Shown: positions 55,958 through 64,000 of the stretch, one piece after another
Layout of the letters: every line of letters begins with the position of its first letter
Numbering within the stretch: the first letter of the stretch is position 1
DNA from: Mycolicibacterium neoaurum
GTDB lineage: Bacteria > Actinomycetota > Actinomycetes > Mycobacteriales > Mycobacteriaceae
Direction of reading: 5' to 3'
NCBI RefSeq assembly: GCF_036946495.1
Contig: NZ_JAQIIX010000001.1
Coordinates: 124,001-188,000 of the forward strand
DNA length: 64,000 bases
The notes under the pieces: model-generated
Databases searched by the model: none
Seen by the model: the letters and a program-made list of their open reading frames with translations, nothing else
What the model was told of the DNA's origin: nothing
Position numbers and translations under genes: made by a program

Positions 55958-58900
55958 ATGCCCAGACGTCCTAAGGTGACCATCCACGGTCTGCTTGCCG
56001 CCAACGGCAAGATGATCGTGCGTCATCCGGTGCTCATGATCGCCACATGGCTGGTCATCGCCGGTTCCCTGTTCGCAGCCATCCCGCCGTTGGCGGTGGT
56101 TGCACAGAAGAATCCGCCGGACTTCGTGCCGTCGGATTCGCCTGTCGTTGTCGCCAACCAGCAAATGACAGAGGCCTTCACCAAAGAGGGTGAAGAGGGC
56201 AACGACATGGGCAACCTCATCGCGGTCGTCCTGATCAACGAGGACGGGCTCACCGACGCCGACGAGCAGACCTACCGGCAGCTGGTGGCCAAGCTGGGCG
56301 CGTCCCCGGCGGTATCGGCGACCCAGAACTTCGTCGAGATCCCCGAGCTGCGGGCCGGCATGGTCAGCAAGGACAACAAGGCCTTCAACCTGCCGGTGGG
56401 TCTGAACGGTGCAATGGGCGGCGCCGACGGCCTCGCGGCGTACCGCGAAGCATTGGCCATCATCAACGAGACGACGGCCGGGACCACTTTGGAGCCCGTC
56501 ATCGTCGGTGCCGCTGCCACGATGGACGATGTCACCGATATCGCACTGCGCGATCAGTTCATCATCGAGGTCTCCACCGTGGTGACGGTGCTGCTGATCT
56601 TGATCATCGTCTATCGCAATATCATCGCGATGCTCATCCCGCTGGTCAGCATCGGTATCTCGCTGGCTGTCGCCCAGCAGGTGGTGGCCGGGCTGGGCCT
56701 GCTCGGGTTGGGTTTGGCGCCGCAGACGATCGTGCTGATCACCGGCATGATGATCGGCGCGGGCGTCGACTACGCCGTCTTCTATTTCAGCCGCTATCAG
56801 GAACATCTGCGCGGCGGTATGAAGACCGATGCCGCGATCATCGCCTCGATGGTGTCGATCGGCGAGGTGATCGCCGGCTCGGCGGGCACGGTGGCCATCA
56901 CCTTCCTCGGTCTGTCGTTCGCCACATTGAGTGTGTTCTCCAGCGTGGGACCGGCGCTGGCGGCGACCATCACGATCGGCTTCCTCGGATCGATCACACT
57001 GCTGCCCGCGTTCATCGTGCTGGCCGGGCGGCGCGGCTGGGTCAACCCGCGCAAGGACATCACCGGACGGTTCTGGCGGCGTTCCGGGGTCAACGTGGTG
57101 CGTCGTCCCGTCTTGAACCTCACCGTCAGCCTGCTCCTTCTCGTCGGCCTGGCGGCCTGCACATTGCTGATCGACTTCAACTACGACGATCGACGAAATC
57201 TCCCGGAGGACTCGAACAGCAACCAGGCCTACGAGCGGATGAACGAGCATTTCCCGATCAGCAACTCGCTGCAGCAGTTCATCGTGATCCACTCGCCGAC
57301 TCAGGATCTGCGTTCCCCGCGTGCGCTCGCGGATATGGAGCAGATGGCCTTCCGGATCAGCCAGATCCCCAATATCGACGCCATCCGCGGTATCACCCGA
57401 CCCAACGGGGAGATGCTGGCCGAGGCGCGAGCGACCCATCAGGCCGGTGAGGTCGGCGACAAGCTCGGCGAGGCGACCAACCTGATCGACGAGAACGATT
57501 CTCGGCTGACCCAGCTGTCCGAGGGCGCGCACGCGCTGGCCGATGCCCTGGACAAGATCCGCGACGAGATCGTCGGGTCGGCGGGGTCGATCAAGACCAT
57601 CCTGGTGTCGCTGGCCCAGACGCAGCAGGACTTCGGGGGAGTCCAGACACTGCGCAGCATCGATGCCACCGCCCGGATGGTCGACCTGCTGCGCGGTGTC
57701 GGCCGTGCCATGGGTGGTGGCATCGAACAGGTTGTGCTGCACACGATCTGGCTCGGGCCGATGGTATCGCTGCTGAACTCCAGCCCGCTGTGCACCATGG
57801 ACCCGGTGTGTAAGGCCGTGCGGTCGGATATGAGCGACATCATGGCCGCCTACGATGACGGCACCATCCAGCAGCTCTATGAGCTGTCCAAGCAGATGGA
57901 GAACACCCAGCCCGGCGACAGCCTCGAGAAGTCGGTCAGCGGCGTCACCGACAACCTGGAGCGCTCGCTCACCGCGGTCGAGGAGCTGGGGCTGGACAGC
58001 CCCGCGGCGGTGGAAAAGCAGATCGACGAATTGGTCGACGGCATCAACAAACTGGCCGATTCCAGTGCCCTGCTCGCCCAGGGCGTGCAGCTACTGGTCG
58101 ATCAGACCCGGCAGATGGGCGGAGGACTGACGCAGGCGTCGGACTTCCTGCTGGCGATGAAACGCGATGCCGGCGACCCGTCGATGTCCGGCTTCTACAT
58201 CCCGCCGCAGATCCTCACCCGCCCGGAGTTCGAGAAGGCCGCCCAGCTGTTCATCTCTCCCGACGGCCACACCGCGCGCTATCTCATCCAGACCGCCCTG
58301 GATCCGCTGAGCACCGATGCGATGGACCAGGTTGACGAGATCGTGGAGACGGCGCAGAACGCCCGGCCCAACACCACGTTGGAAGATGCCGATATCACGA
58401 TGGTCGGCCTGAGCGCGGTGCAGAACGATGTCCGCGGCTATTACAACGGCGATTTCCAGTACATCGTGCTGGTCACCCTGATCGTGGTGTTCCTGATCCT
58501 GACCTTCCTGCTGAAGGCCATCGTCGCCCCGATCTACCTGGTGATCTCGGTGGTGTTGTCCTACGCCTCCGCGATCGGCATCGCGGTGATCTTCTTCCAG
58601 TTCATCCTCGGCCAACCCATCTTCTGGAACATCCCCGGTATGACGTTCCTGGTGTTGGTCGCCGTCGGAGCCGATTACAACCTGCTGCTGATATCCCGGA
58701 TCCGGGAGGAGGCGCACCGGGGCACCAAGGTCGCCATCATCCGCACCATCGGCGCGACCGGCGGTGTCATCACCTCCGCGGGCCTCATCTTCGCCGCCTC
58801 GATGCTGGCGCTCACCGTCAGCAGCATCGCGGCGATCGTGCAGACCGGTTTCATCATCGGTGTCGGATTGTTGCTGGACACCTTTGTGGTGCGCACCATC

Positions 58901-59146
58901 ACGGTGCCGGCGATCGCGGTGCTGCTGGGGGAGAAGAATTGGTGGCCCAACAAGGTGCCCAACGAGCTGCGCAGTCACCTCACGTTCCTGCAGAACCGTC
59001 GCGGTGTGGTCAGGGACGAGCCGGTGAAGACCACCCCGATAGCCTTCCCGGTCGACGACGACCCGGCCGAGGATGACACCGATGTCGGTTACGGTGTCGC
59101 GGTGGCGAAGGCCTCCATGGTCACCGCGGCGTGGCGGGATCGTTAG
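55958..59146 (+). CDS. MmpL-family RND lipid transporter
   Basis: A 1062-aa mycobacterial membrane protein large. Helix 1 is followed by a large periplasmic loop (about 60-195), a five-helix bundle, a very long second loop (about 410-815) with coiled-coil-prone stretches, and the second bundle. The proton-relay Asp-Tyr pairs are Asp271-Tyr272 (GAGVDYAVFYFSRY) and Asp906-Tyr907 (AVGADYNLLLISRI). It would use proton flow to move a glycolipid or siderophore across the plasma membrane. Substrate is unknown; the lipid locus 11 kb upstream, with its Gap-like gene, is a reasonable candidate. No MmpS gene is adjacent. Confidence 0.94.
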   Translation: MPRRPKVTIHGLLAANGKMIVRHPVLMIATWLVIAGSLFAAIPPLAVVAQKNPPDFVPSDSPVVVANQQMTEAFTKEGEEGNDMGNLIAVVLINEDGLTDADEQTYRQLVAKLGASPAVSATQNFVEIPELRAGMVSKDNKAFNLPVGLNGAMGGADGLAAYREALAIINETTAGTTLEPVIVGAAATMDDVTDIALRDQFIIEVSTVVTVLLILIIVYRNIIAMLIPLVSIGISLAVAQQVVAGLGLLGLGLAPQTIVLITGMMIGAGVDYAVFYFSRYQEHLRGGMKTDAAIIASMVSIGEVIAGSAGTVAITFLGLSFATLSVFSSVGPALAATITIGFLGSITLLPAFIVLAGRRGWVNPRKDITGRFWRRSGVNVVRRPVLNLTVSLLLLVGLAACTLLIDFNYDDRRNLPEDSNSNQAYERMNEHFPISNSLQQFIVIHSPTQDLRSPRALADMEQMAFRISQIPNIDAIRGITRPNGEMLAEARATHQAGEVGDKLGEATNLIDENDSRLTQLSEGAHALADALDKIRDEIVGSAGSIKTILVSLAQTQQDFGGVQTLRSIDATARMVDLLRGVGRAMGGGIEQVVLHTIWLGPMVSLLNSSPLCTMDPVCKAVRSDMSDIMAAYDDGTIQQLYELSKQMENTQPGDSLEKSVSGVTDNLERSLTAVEELGLDSPAAVEKQIDELVDGINKLADSSALLAQGVQLLVDQTRQMGGGLTQASDFLLAMKRDAGDPSMSGFYIPPQILTRPEFEKAAQLFISPDGHTARYLIQTALDPLSTDAMDQVDEIVETAQNARPNTTLEDADITMVGLSAVQNDVRGYYNGDFQYIVLVTLIVVFLILTFLLKAIVAPIYLVISVVLSYASAIGIAVIFFQFILGQPIFWNIPGMTFLVLVAVGADYNLLLISRIREEAHRGTKVAIIRTIGATGGVITSAGLIFAASMLALTVSSIAAIVQTGFIIGVGLLLDTFVVRTITVPAIAVLLGEKNWWPNKVPNELRSHLTFLQNRRGVVRDEPVKTTPIAFPVDDDPAEDDTDVGYGVAVAKASMVTAAWRDR

Positions 59147-59329
59147 CGCCTGCTCATCCGGTGCGGGCCTGTCCGGGGCTCTTCGCCTACCCGCCTCACG
59201 ATGTTCACCTGTTCGAGGTTTCTGCTGCGGGGTATCCGCCCTACCGTCGACGTAGCTATCCGGCATGTCGGCGGGCCAGGTCAGCCGTCGGTGCATCCGG
59301 CGTGACCAATATGCGGCAGAGAGGTCGAT

Positions 59330-60631
59330 GTGCGTCTGACGGTGTTCGGATTGGGATACCTGGGGCTCACCCATGCGGTGTGTATGGCCGAGCTCGGCCA
59401 TGACGTCCTCGGGGTGGAGACCGATCCGAAGCGGATCGCCAAGTTGGTCGACGGCGAGGTGCCTTTCTACGAGCCGGGCGTTGCCGAGCTGCTGCGCAAG
59501 CATCTGCAGGCCGGGAAGTTGACCATCACCGCCGACTACGCAGACGCCGCCGAATGGAGTGAGCTCTACTTCATCGCGGTCGGAACCCCGCAGAAGAAGG
59601 GCGAATCCGCGGCCGATCTGCGCTACGTCAATGCCGTTGTCGACACCCTCGTGCCGTTGTTGCGACGCGATGTGGTGGTGCTGGGCAAGTCCACGGTACC
59701 CGTGGGCACATGTGCCAATTTGACTAGGCGCGCAACGGAATTGGCCGATGGGATCACCGTCGAGATCGCCTGGAATCCGGAGTTCCTGCGCGAGGGTTAC
59801 GCCGTGCAGGACACCATCACGCCCGACCGCGTGGTCCTGGGTTGCCAGGCCGGTGGGCGCGCCGAAGCCGTCACCCGTGAGGTGTACGCGCAGATCCTCG
59901 AGCGCGAAACCCCATTCATCCTGACCGATCCGGAGACCGCCGAACTGGTCAAGGTGTCTGCGAATGCCTTTCTGGCAACCAAGATCTCGTTCATCAACGC
60001 GATCGCCGAGGTCTGCGATGCGGTCGGTGCCGATGTGGCCGCCGTCGCCGATGCGATCGGTTACGACGCGCGTATCGGCCGTCGCTTCCTCAACGCCGGT
60101 ATCGGCTTCGGCGGCGGCTGCCTGCCCAAGGACATCCGGGCGTTCATGGCTCGGGCCGGCGAACTGGGTGCTTCGGAGGCGCTGACCTTCCTGCGGGAGG
60201 TCGACAACGTCAACATGCGCCGTCGCACCCGCATGGTGGAGGTGGCCCGCAAGGCATGTCCGGTCGGATTGCAGAGCGCCAATATCGCCATCCTCGGTGC
60301 CGCCTTCAAACCGGATTCCGACGATGTCCGCGACTCACCCGCGCTCAACGTGGCCGGCCAGCTGCAGCTGCAGGGTGCATCGGTGACGGTCTATGACCCC
60401 AAGGCGATCGAGAACGCCCGGGCGGTGTTCCCGACACTGTCCTACGCGGCGTCGGTCGACGAGGCCTGCGAGAACGCCGATCTCGTCATGGTGTTGACGG
60501 AGTGGTCGGAGTTCGTCGGCATCAACCCGTCCGACCTCAGCGCTATCGTGCGGAACACGACGGTGATCGACGGCAGGCTGTGCCTGGACAAGGAATGGTG
60601 GATCAAGTGTGGGTGGACCTACCTGGTCTGA
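59330..60631 (+). CDS. UDP-glucose 6-dehydrogenase family enzyme
   Basis: A 433-aa nucleotide-sugar dehydrogenase. The N-terminal NAD motif is VFGLGYLGLTHAVCMAELGH and the catalytic Cys264 is in GFGGGCLPKD. The C-terminal UDP-binding domain has GAAFKPDSDDVRDSP. It most likely oxidises UDP-glucose to UDP-glucuronate, though UDP-ManNAc or UDP-GlcNAc dehydrogenases look alike. GTG 59330 follows AGAGG. The 183 bp between mmpL and this gene show no clear signal. Its 3' end overlaps the convergent mannosyltransferase gene by 13 nt. Confidence 0.88.
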   Translation: MRLTVFGLGYLGLTHAVCMAELGHDVLGVETDPKRIAKLVDGEVPFYEPGVAELLRKHLQAGKLTITADYADAAEWSELYFIAVGTPQKKGESAADLRYVNAVVDTLVPLLRRDVVVLGKSTVPVGTCANLTRRATELADGITVEIAWNPEFLREGYAVQDTITPDRVVLGCQAGGRAEAVTREVYAQILERETPFILTDPETAELVKVSANAFLATKISFINAIAEVCDAVGADVAAVADAIGYDARIGRRFLNAGIGFGGGCLPKDIRAFMARAGELGASEALTFLREVDNVNMRRRTRMVEVARKACPVGLQSANIAILGAAFKPDSDDVRDSPALNVAGQLQLQGASVTVYDPKAIENARAVFPTLSYAASVDEACENADLVMVLTEWSEFVGINPSDLSAIVRNTTVIDGRLCLDKEWWIKCGWTYLV

Positions 60632-61980
60632 GGGACAGGTGAGCCGGCCGGCCGGGTGACCGGCTGTGGCTGCACCGGCACGGCATGGTCCACCGAAACC
60701 TCGGTGTCCACGTGCTGGGCACCCAGAGCGACAGGTTCCCTTCCGCGCTCGCGGTCGACCCGCCGGCCGGCGAAGATCATCCAGGTGAGCGTCGCCAGCG
60801 TCATCGGGACGTACACGGCCGCACCCCACGCGAGGTACCACGGGCGGGAGATGGTCCATACGCTCGACTGCAACAGCGACAACGCCGACGGTATCCCGAC
60901 CAACAACACCGTGAACCACACCCAGCCGAGGATGCGGGCCCCCGGCTGGTCGCGCCATGGGCCGGTGATCAGCCAGATCATCAGCGGCACCAGCCAGACC
61001 CAGTGGTGGGTCCACGCGATGGGCGAGGCCATCAGGCCGAACAACTGGACCACCAACAGTGAACCGAGGATGTCGCGGTTTCCTGTCCTGCCGAGCGCTC
61101 GCCAGGCGAATATGCACAGCACGGCGGTGGCGGCGATCGCGATGGGGACGAGGACCGTGCGTCCGGCGTCGTAGCCGACGATCCGGGACACGGTGCCGAG
61201 CAGCGACTGGTTGTTGCTGGTGCCCGTCGAGACCGGGACCCGACTGAACAGAGCGACGAAGAACTCCCGTGTTTCACCCGGAGCGATCAGTGCGGCGATG
61301 CCGACGGTGCCGAAGAACGCCGCGACGGACCACGCCGCGGCCGCCCACCGCCGCATCGCCACGAAGTACAGACCCGTGATGGCCGGCGTGATCTTGACCC
61401 CCGCGGCGAGGCCGACCAGCAAACCCGCCAGCCAGGACCTCGAGGTGAAGGCCGCGTACAGCGCCGCGAACGTCAGGAACACGCCCACCTGTGAATAGTT
61501 GAGCAGCAGGCGAATCGGTTCCAGCCAGATAGCTGCGGCGGTCCACAGCATGGCGATCCGGTGACCGCCTCTGCCGATCATGCGCTGACTGATGCGCACG
61601 ATTCCGTAGAGGCAGGCAATGGTCGCGAATTGCCATAACCAGGCAACAACGAAGAACGGAAGCCATTGCAGCGGATAGAAAAGCACGGCTGCGAAGGGTG
61701 GGTAGATGAACGGCAACTGCTCACCGAGCAAATCCGTATAACTAAGCTGATACAGCGTGCCGGGGTGATCCAGCGCGGCCCCACCCAAGATGTACACCCG
61801 CAGATCGACGAACATGTCCGGGATGCCGGTCGTACCGATCGATCGCAGGACGATGCTGGCGATGAGCAACCATGGCGCCAGCTGTATCACGCGTTCCCCC
61901 CAACGCTTCACAGCACTCCAATCATCGATTTTTCGTCGGTCTACGACTGACACCGAGAATGCGGGCTTCTCTGAATTCAA
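60619..61980 (-). CDS. GT87-like polyprenol-phosphate mannosyltransferase, paralogue 1
   Basis: A 453-aa GT-C membrane enzyme (DUF2029/PimE-like) with 9-10 helices. The first periplasmic loop has MFVDLRVYILGGAAL, with Asp59 as the likely catalytic acid, comparable to PimE. Further family marks are FIYPPFAAVLFYPLQWLP and ASPIAWTHHWVWLVPL. It would transfer mannose from polyprenyl-phosphomannose to a lipoglycan. TTG 61980 is the upstream start; GTG 61953 is possible. The C-terminal tail after residue 400 is Pro/Val-rich and disordered. A close paralogue is divergently placed. Confidence 0.87.
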   Translation of the reverse strand: MNSEKPAFSVSVVDRRKIDDWSAVKRWGERVIQLAPWLLIASIVLRSIGTTGIPDMFVDLRVYILGGAALDHPGTLYQLSYTDLLGEQLPFIYPPFAAVLFYPLQWLPFFVVAWLWQFATIACLYGIVRISQRMIGRGGHRIAMLWTAAAIWLEPIRLLLNYSQVGVFLTFAALYAAFTSRSWLAGLLVGLAAGVKITPAITGLYFVAMRRWAAAAWSVAAFFGTVGIAALIAPGETREFFVALFSRVPVSTGTSNNQSLLGTVSRIVGYDAGRTVLVPIAIAATAVLCIFAWRALGRTGNRDILGSLLVVQLFGLMASPIAWTHHWVWLVPLMIWLITGPWRDQPGARILGWVWFTVLLVGIPSALSLLQSSVWTISRPWYLAWGAAVYVPMTLATLTWMIFAGRRVDRERGREPVALGAQHVDTEVSVDHAVPVQPQPVTRPAGSPVPQTR

Positions 61981-62013
61981 CCCCGAAACCCACCCCGTCG
62001 CAGCGTCAACCTA

Positions 62014-62023
62014 ATGACGTCAT
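62014..62023. promoter_or_regulatory. 10-bp palindrome between divergent mannosyltransferases
   Basis: ATGACGTCAT is a perfect palindrome in the 227-bp divergent gap, 34-43 nt from the minus-strand start. It could be a shared operator; short palindromes also arise by chance. Confidence 0.3.
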
Positions 62024-62195
62024 CGCTGTCATACAAGCGCATCGGGGCACACCTTTACTTGGATTCACCGGATTTCGTACCGGATCCACCCGATTCGTCG
62101 TCTGGTGGATCGGTCCGACCCGAGGTAACGGCCGAGCCGATGAGCGGAACCGCGCGATCTCCCTCGCGGCCGAGCATGGGCGCGGCGTGGTGACT

Positions 62196-62201
62196 TATAG
62201 T
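62196..62201 (+). promoter_or_regulatory. -10 element for a leaderless mannosyltransferase transcript
   Basis: TATAGT lies 6 nt before GTG 62208, the spacing expected when transcription starts on the first base of the start codon. This decides the start among GTG 62187, 62190 and 62208. Confidence 0.6.
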
Positions 62202-62207
62202 CGCCCG

Positions 62208-63536
62208 GTGAGTACGGATCCTGTTCCGTCGGCGCGGGATCGGTTCGCGCGTCTGAAAGCGCTGGCCCCGGCCATATTCGCGATCAGCGCGGTCCTGCGG
62301 GTGGCATCGACCATGGGGTACTACCTCGTCGAGGGCGACGCCTTCTTCGATTTACGTATCTACGTACTCGGGGGCGCGGCCCTGAACAATCCGGGCACCC
62401 TCTACGAGTTCTTCTACACAGATCCGTTGAAGAACGAACAGCTTCCGTTCACCTATCCGCCGTTCGCCGCGATCCTGTTCTATCCGCTGCACCTGCTTCC
62501 GTTCGGCCTCACGGCGCTGCTGTGGCAGATCGCCCTGGTGGGTGCGGTGTACGCGACCGTGCGTCTGAGTCAGCGCTTCGTCGGTGGTGGGAGTCGGCGG
62601 ATCGCCATGCTGTGGACCGCGGTGGCGATCTGGATGGAGCCGCCCGGCGGCAGCATCCAGGTCGGACAGATCGGCATCTTCCTCATGCTCGCGGTGCTCT
62701 ACGCCGCCTACAGCACACGCTGGTGGTTGTCCGGTCTGTTGATCGGGGTGACGGCCGGCATCAAACTGACCCCGGCCATCACCGGTGTGTACTTCGTGGG
62801 TGTACGCCGCTGGGGGACCGCCCTCTTCTCGGCAGTGGTGTTCTTCGCGACCGTCGGCATCGGGTACCTGTTATTGCCCGACGAGACGCGACGGTACTTT
62901 CCCGGACGCATGAGCGAGGCCGGTCATGATCTTCCCGTCGGGTCGGTCTGGAATCAGTCCTGGCGCGGCGGGTTGTCGCGGATCGTGGGCCATGACGTGG
63001 GCACCGGGGCGCTGCTCATCGGCGCGCTGGTGCTCACCGCGCTGGTCGCGGTGTTTGCGTGGCGGTCGCTGGGATCGGTGGCCGGCGAACGGGACCGCCT
63101 GGCGTCGCTGTTGGTGATCCAGATCTTCGGGCTGGTGGCCTCGCCGGTGGCATGGACCCACCACTGGGTGTGGGTGGTGCCGCTGCTGATCTGGCTGTTC
63201 CATGGGCCCTGGCGCGCGAAACCCGGTGCCCGCCTGCTGGGTTGGTCGTGGTTCGTGCTGATGGTGGTCAGCGTCCCGACCCTGCTGTCCTCGGCGCAGC
63301 CCAGCATCCACGACATCAGTCAGCCCTGGTATCTGGCGTGGGCCGGACTCGTCTACATCGTGGCGGCTGTCGCGACGATGATCTGGATGATCGTGACGGG
63401 ACGACGCGCCGAGTCCGTGGGTGACTCAGCCGCCGACGGGCCCGGACTCGGCCGCCCGCCGGTAACTGCGCACCGCCGCGGGACCGAAGATACTCCCGAG
63501 CAGGATGACCCAGACCGCGGTGACGGCCAGCGGTAG
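62208..63536 (+). CDS. GT87-like polyprenol-phosphate mannosyltransferase, paralogue 2
   Basis: A 442-aa paralogue of the divergent neighbour, with the same helix pattern and motifs: FFDLRIYVLGGAAL (Asp48), FTYPPFAAILFYPLHLLP and ASPVAWTHHWVWVVPLL. Likely an alpha-mannosyltransferase of the plasma membrane acting on the periplasmic side. GTG 62208 is preferred because TATAGT stands 6 nt before it. After the last helix (TMIWMIVTG) an acidic tail of about 45 residues overlaps the convergent ABC permease gene by 111 bp. That tail has low sequence character and may be under little constraint. Confidence 0.87.
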   Translation: MSTDPVPSARDRFARLKALAPAIFAISAVLRVASTMGYYLVEGDAFFDLRIYVLGGAALNNPGTLYEFFYTDPLKNEQLPFTYPPFAAILFYPLHLLPFGLTALLWQIALVGAVYATVRLSQRFVGGGSRRIAMLWTAVAIWMEPPGGSIQVGQIGIFLMLAVLYAAYSTRWWLSGLLIGVTAGIKLTPAITGVYFVGVRRWGTALFSAVVFFATVGIGYLLLPDETRRYFPGRMSEAGHDLPVGSVWNQSWRGGLSRIVGHDVGTGALLIGALVLTALVAVFAWRSLGSVAGERDRLASLLVIQIFGLVASPVAWTHHWVWVVPLLIWLFHGPWRAKPGARLLGWSWFVLMVVSVPTLLSSAQPSIHDISQPWYLAWAGLVYIVAAVATMIWMIVTGRRAESVGDSAADGPGLGRPPVTAHRRGTEDTPEQDDPDRGDGQR

Positions 63537-63995
63537 TCCGATGTCCGCCTCGCCCACCGACAGCAGTCGCATCGTCTCGACCGCCGCGGCGACGGGTTGG
63601 TGCTCGGCCAACGGGCGCAGCGCCGCCGGGGTCTTATCGGCGGGGACGACGGCGGCGAAAGCCAGTCCGACGCTCAACGTGCCGAACCAGGCCAAGATGG
63701 TACGGCCCTCGCCGCGCAACCCGAGGATGATGACGATCATCGCGTAGACCGCCACGACCAGGCTCGGGATGACCAGGTACCCCGCCAGCGCCGCGATGTT
63801 GCCGTGGAAGCGGAATCCGAGACCGTAGCCGATCGCGGTGACCAGCGCGGTGCCCAGCAACGTGCGAAGGGCCTCGGCCAACACGATGCCCGCCAGCGCG
63901 CTACCGCGGCGGACGGGCATCACCCACAGGCGGGTGAGCAAGCCGCTCTCGCGGTCATGGGACATCATCGACCCCGACGCCGCCGACCCCGACAT
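63426..63995 (-). CDS. ABC-2 type transporter permease, partial at window edge
   Basis: At least 189 aa of an ABC-2 permease, likely of the daunorubicin/DrrB-like class. The visible part begins in the cytosolic coupling region (HDRESGLLTRLWVMPVRRGS), a typical EL/GLL-type element. Four helices follow, the last being LAVTAVWVILLGSIFGPAAV. The codon at 63995 may not be the true start, since the coding frame probably continues beyond the right edge. An ATP-binding partner would be expected outside the window. It overlaps the mannosyltransferase 3' end. Confidence 0.82.
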   Translation of the reverse strand: MSGSAASGSMMSHDRESGLLTRLWVMPVRRGSALAGIVLAEALRTLLGTALVTAIGYGLGFRFHGNIAALAGYLVIPSLVVAVYAMIVIILGLRGEGRTILAWFGTLSVGLAFAAVVPADKTPAALRPLAEHQPVAAAVETMRLLSVGEADIGLPLAVTAVWVILLGSIFGPAAVRSYRRAAESGPVGG

Positions 63996-64000
63996 GGCGC

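Overview
The window is chromosomal DNA of a mycobacterium, probably a fast-growing Mycolicibacterium-type species. Evidence: uniformly GC-rich coding, GTG/TTG starts, candidate leaderless promoters, and a gene order that follows Mycobacterium tuberculosis H37Rv from about Rv1475c (acn) to Rv1540 (an rluD-type gene). That synteny is recalled from knowledge of H37Rv and was not searched here. No tRNA, rRNA, CRISPR array, insertion sequence or prophage was recognised.

Layout. (1) 60-9310: aconitase, a small membrane protein, the peptidoglycan hydrolases RipA and RipB, and the MoxR ATPase / DUF58 / VWA module. The DUF58 gene carries an apparent 1-nt frameshift. (2) 9307-11457: an aldo/keto reductase with a divergent AraC regulator. 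(3) 11524-14228: mabA (fabG1), inhA and hemH, i.e. mycolic-acid elongation and haem synthesis. (4) 14247-15749: a MarR regulator divergent from an amidohydrolase, with an 18-bp perfect palindrome between them. (5) 15762-20653: a conserved actinobacterial protein, NfeD, a band-7 protein, an unknown anchored exported protein and a TVP38-type membrane protein. (6) 20806-25892: mutA-mutB-meaB, methylmalonyl-CoA mutase and its GTPase chaperone. (7) 26010-27314: a LipL-like serine hydrolase, followed by a 789-bp gene-free region. (8) 28104-45252: a cell-envelope lipid locus. It has a 2089-aa mycocerosic-acid-synthase-type PKS, a PapA acyltransferase, three related HxxxDG proteins around a fatty acyl-AMP ligase, a Gap/Sap-like transport protein, a GT1 glycosyltransferase and a polytopic membrane protein. 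It lies where H37Rv has its pks5-papA4 (lipooligosaccharide-type) genes. (9) 45292-47346: an HTH regulator with a membrane protein, and a half-size condensation-like protein. (10) 47351-54968: ileS behind an ileS-type T-box leader, an S4 protein, dinB, ansA, lspA and rluD. (11) 54965-64000: a RarD-like transporter, an MmpL, a UDP-glucose dehydrogenase-type enzyme, two divergent GT87-like mannosyltransferase paralogues, and an ABC-2 permease cut by the right edge.

How the parts fit: the lipid locus would build methyl-branched acyl chains (the AT active-site motif suggests methylmalonyl-CoA). The FAAL would activate the starter fatty acid. The PapA and HxxxDG proteins would move acyl groups onto a sugar such as trehalose, the GT1 enzyme would glycosylate it, and the Gap-like protein plus an MmpL would help export it. 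Product identity is inference. The strongest leads are the tandem HxxxDG acyltransferase-like family, the half-condensation protein with its HTH/membrane neighbours, and the long leader before the PKS.
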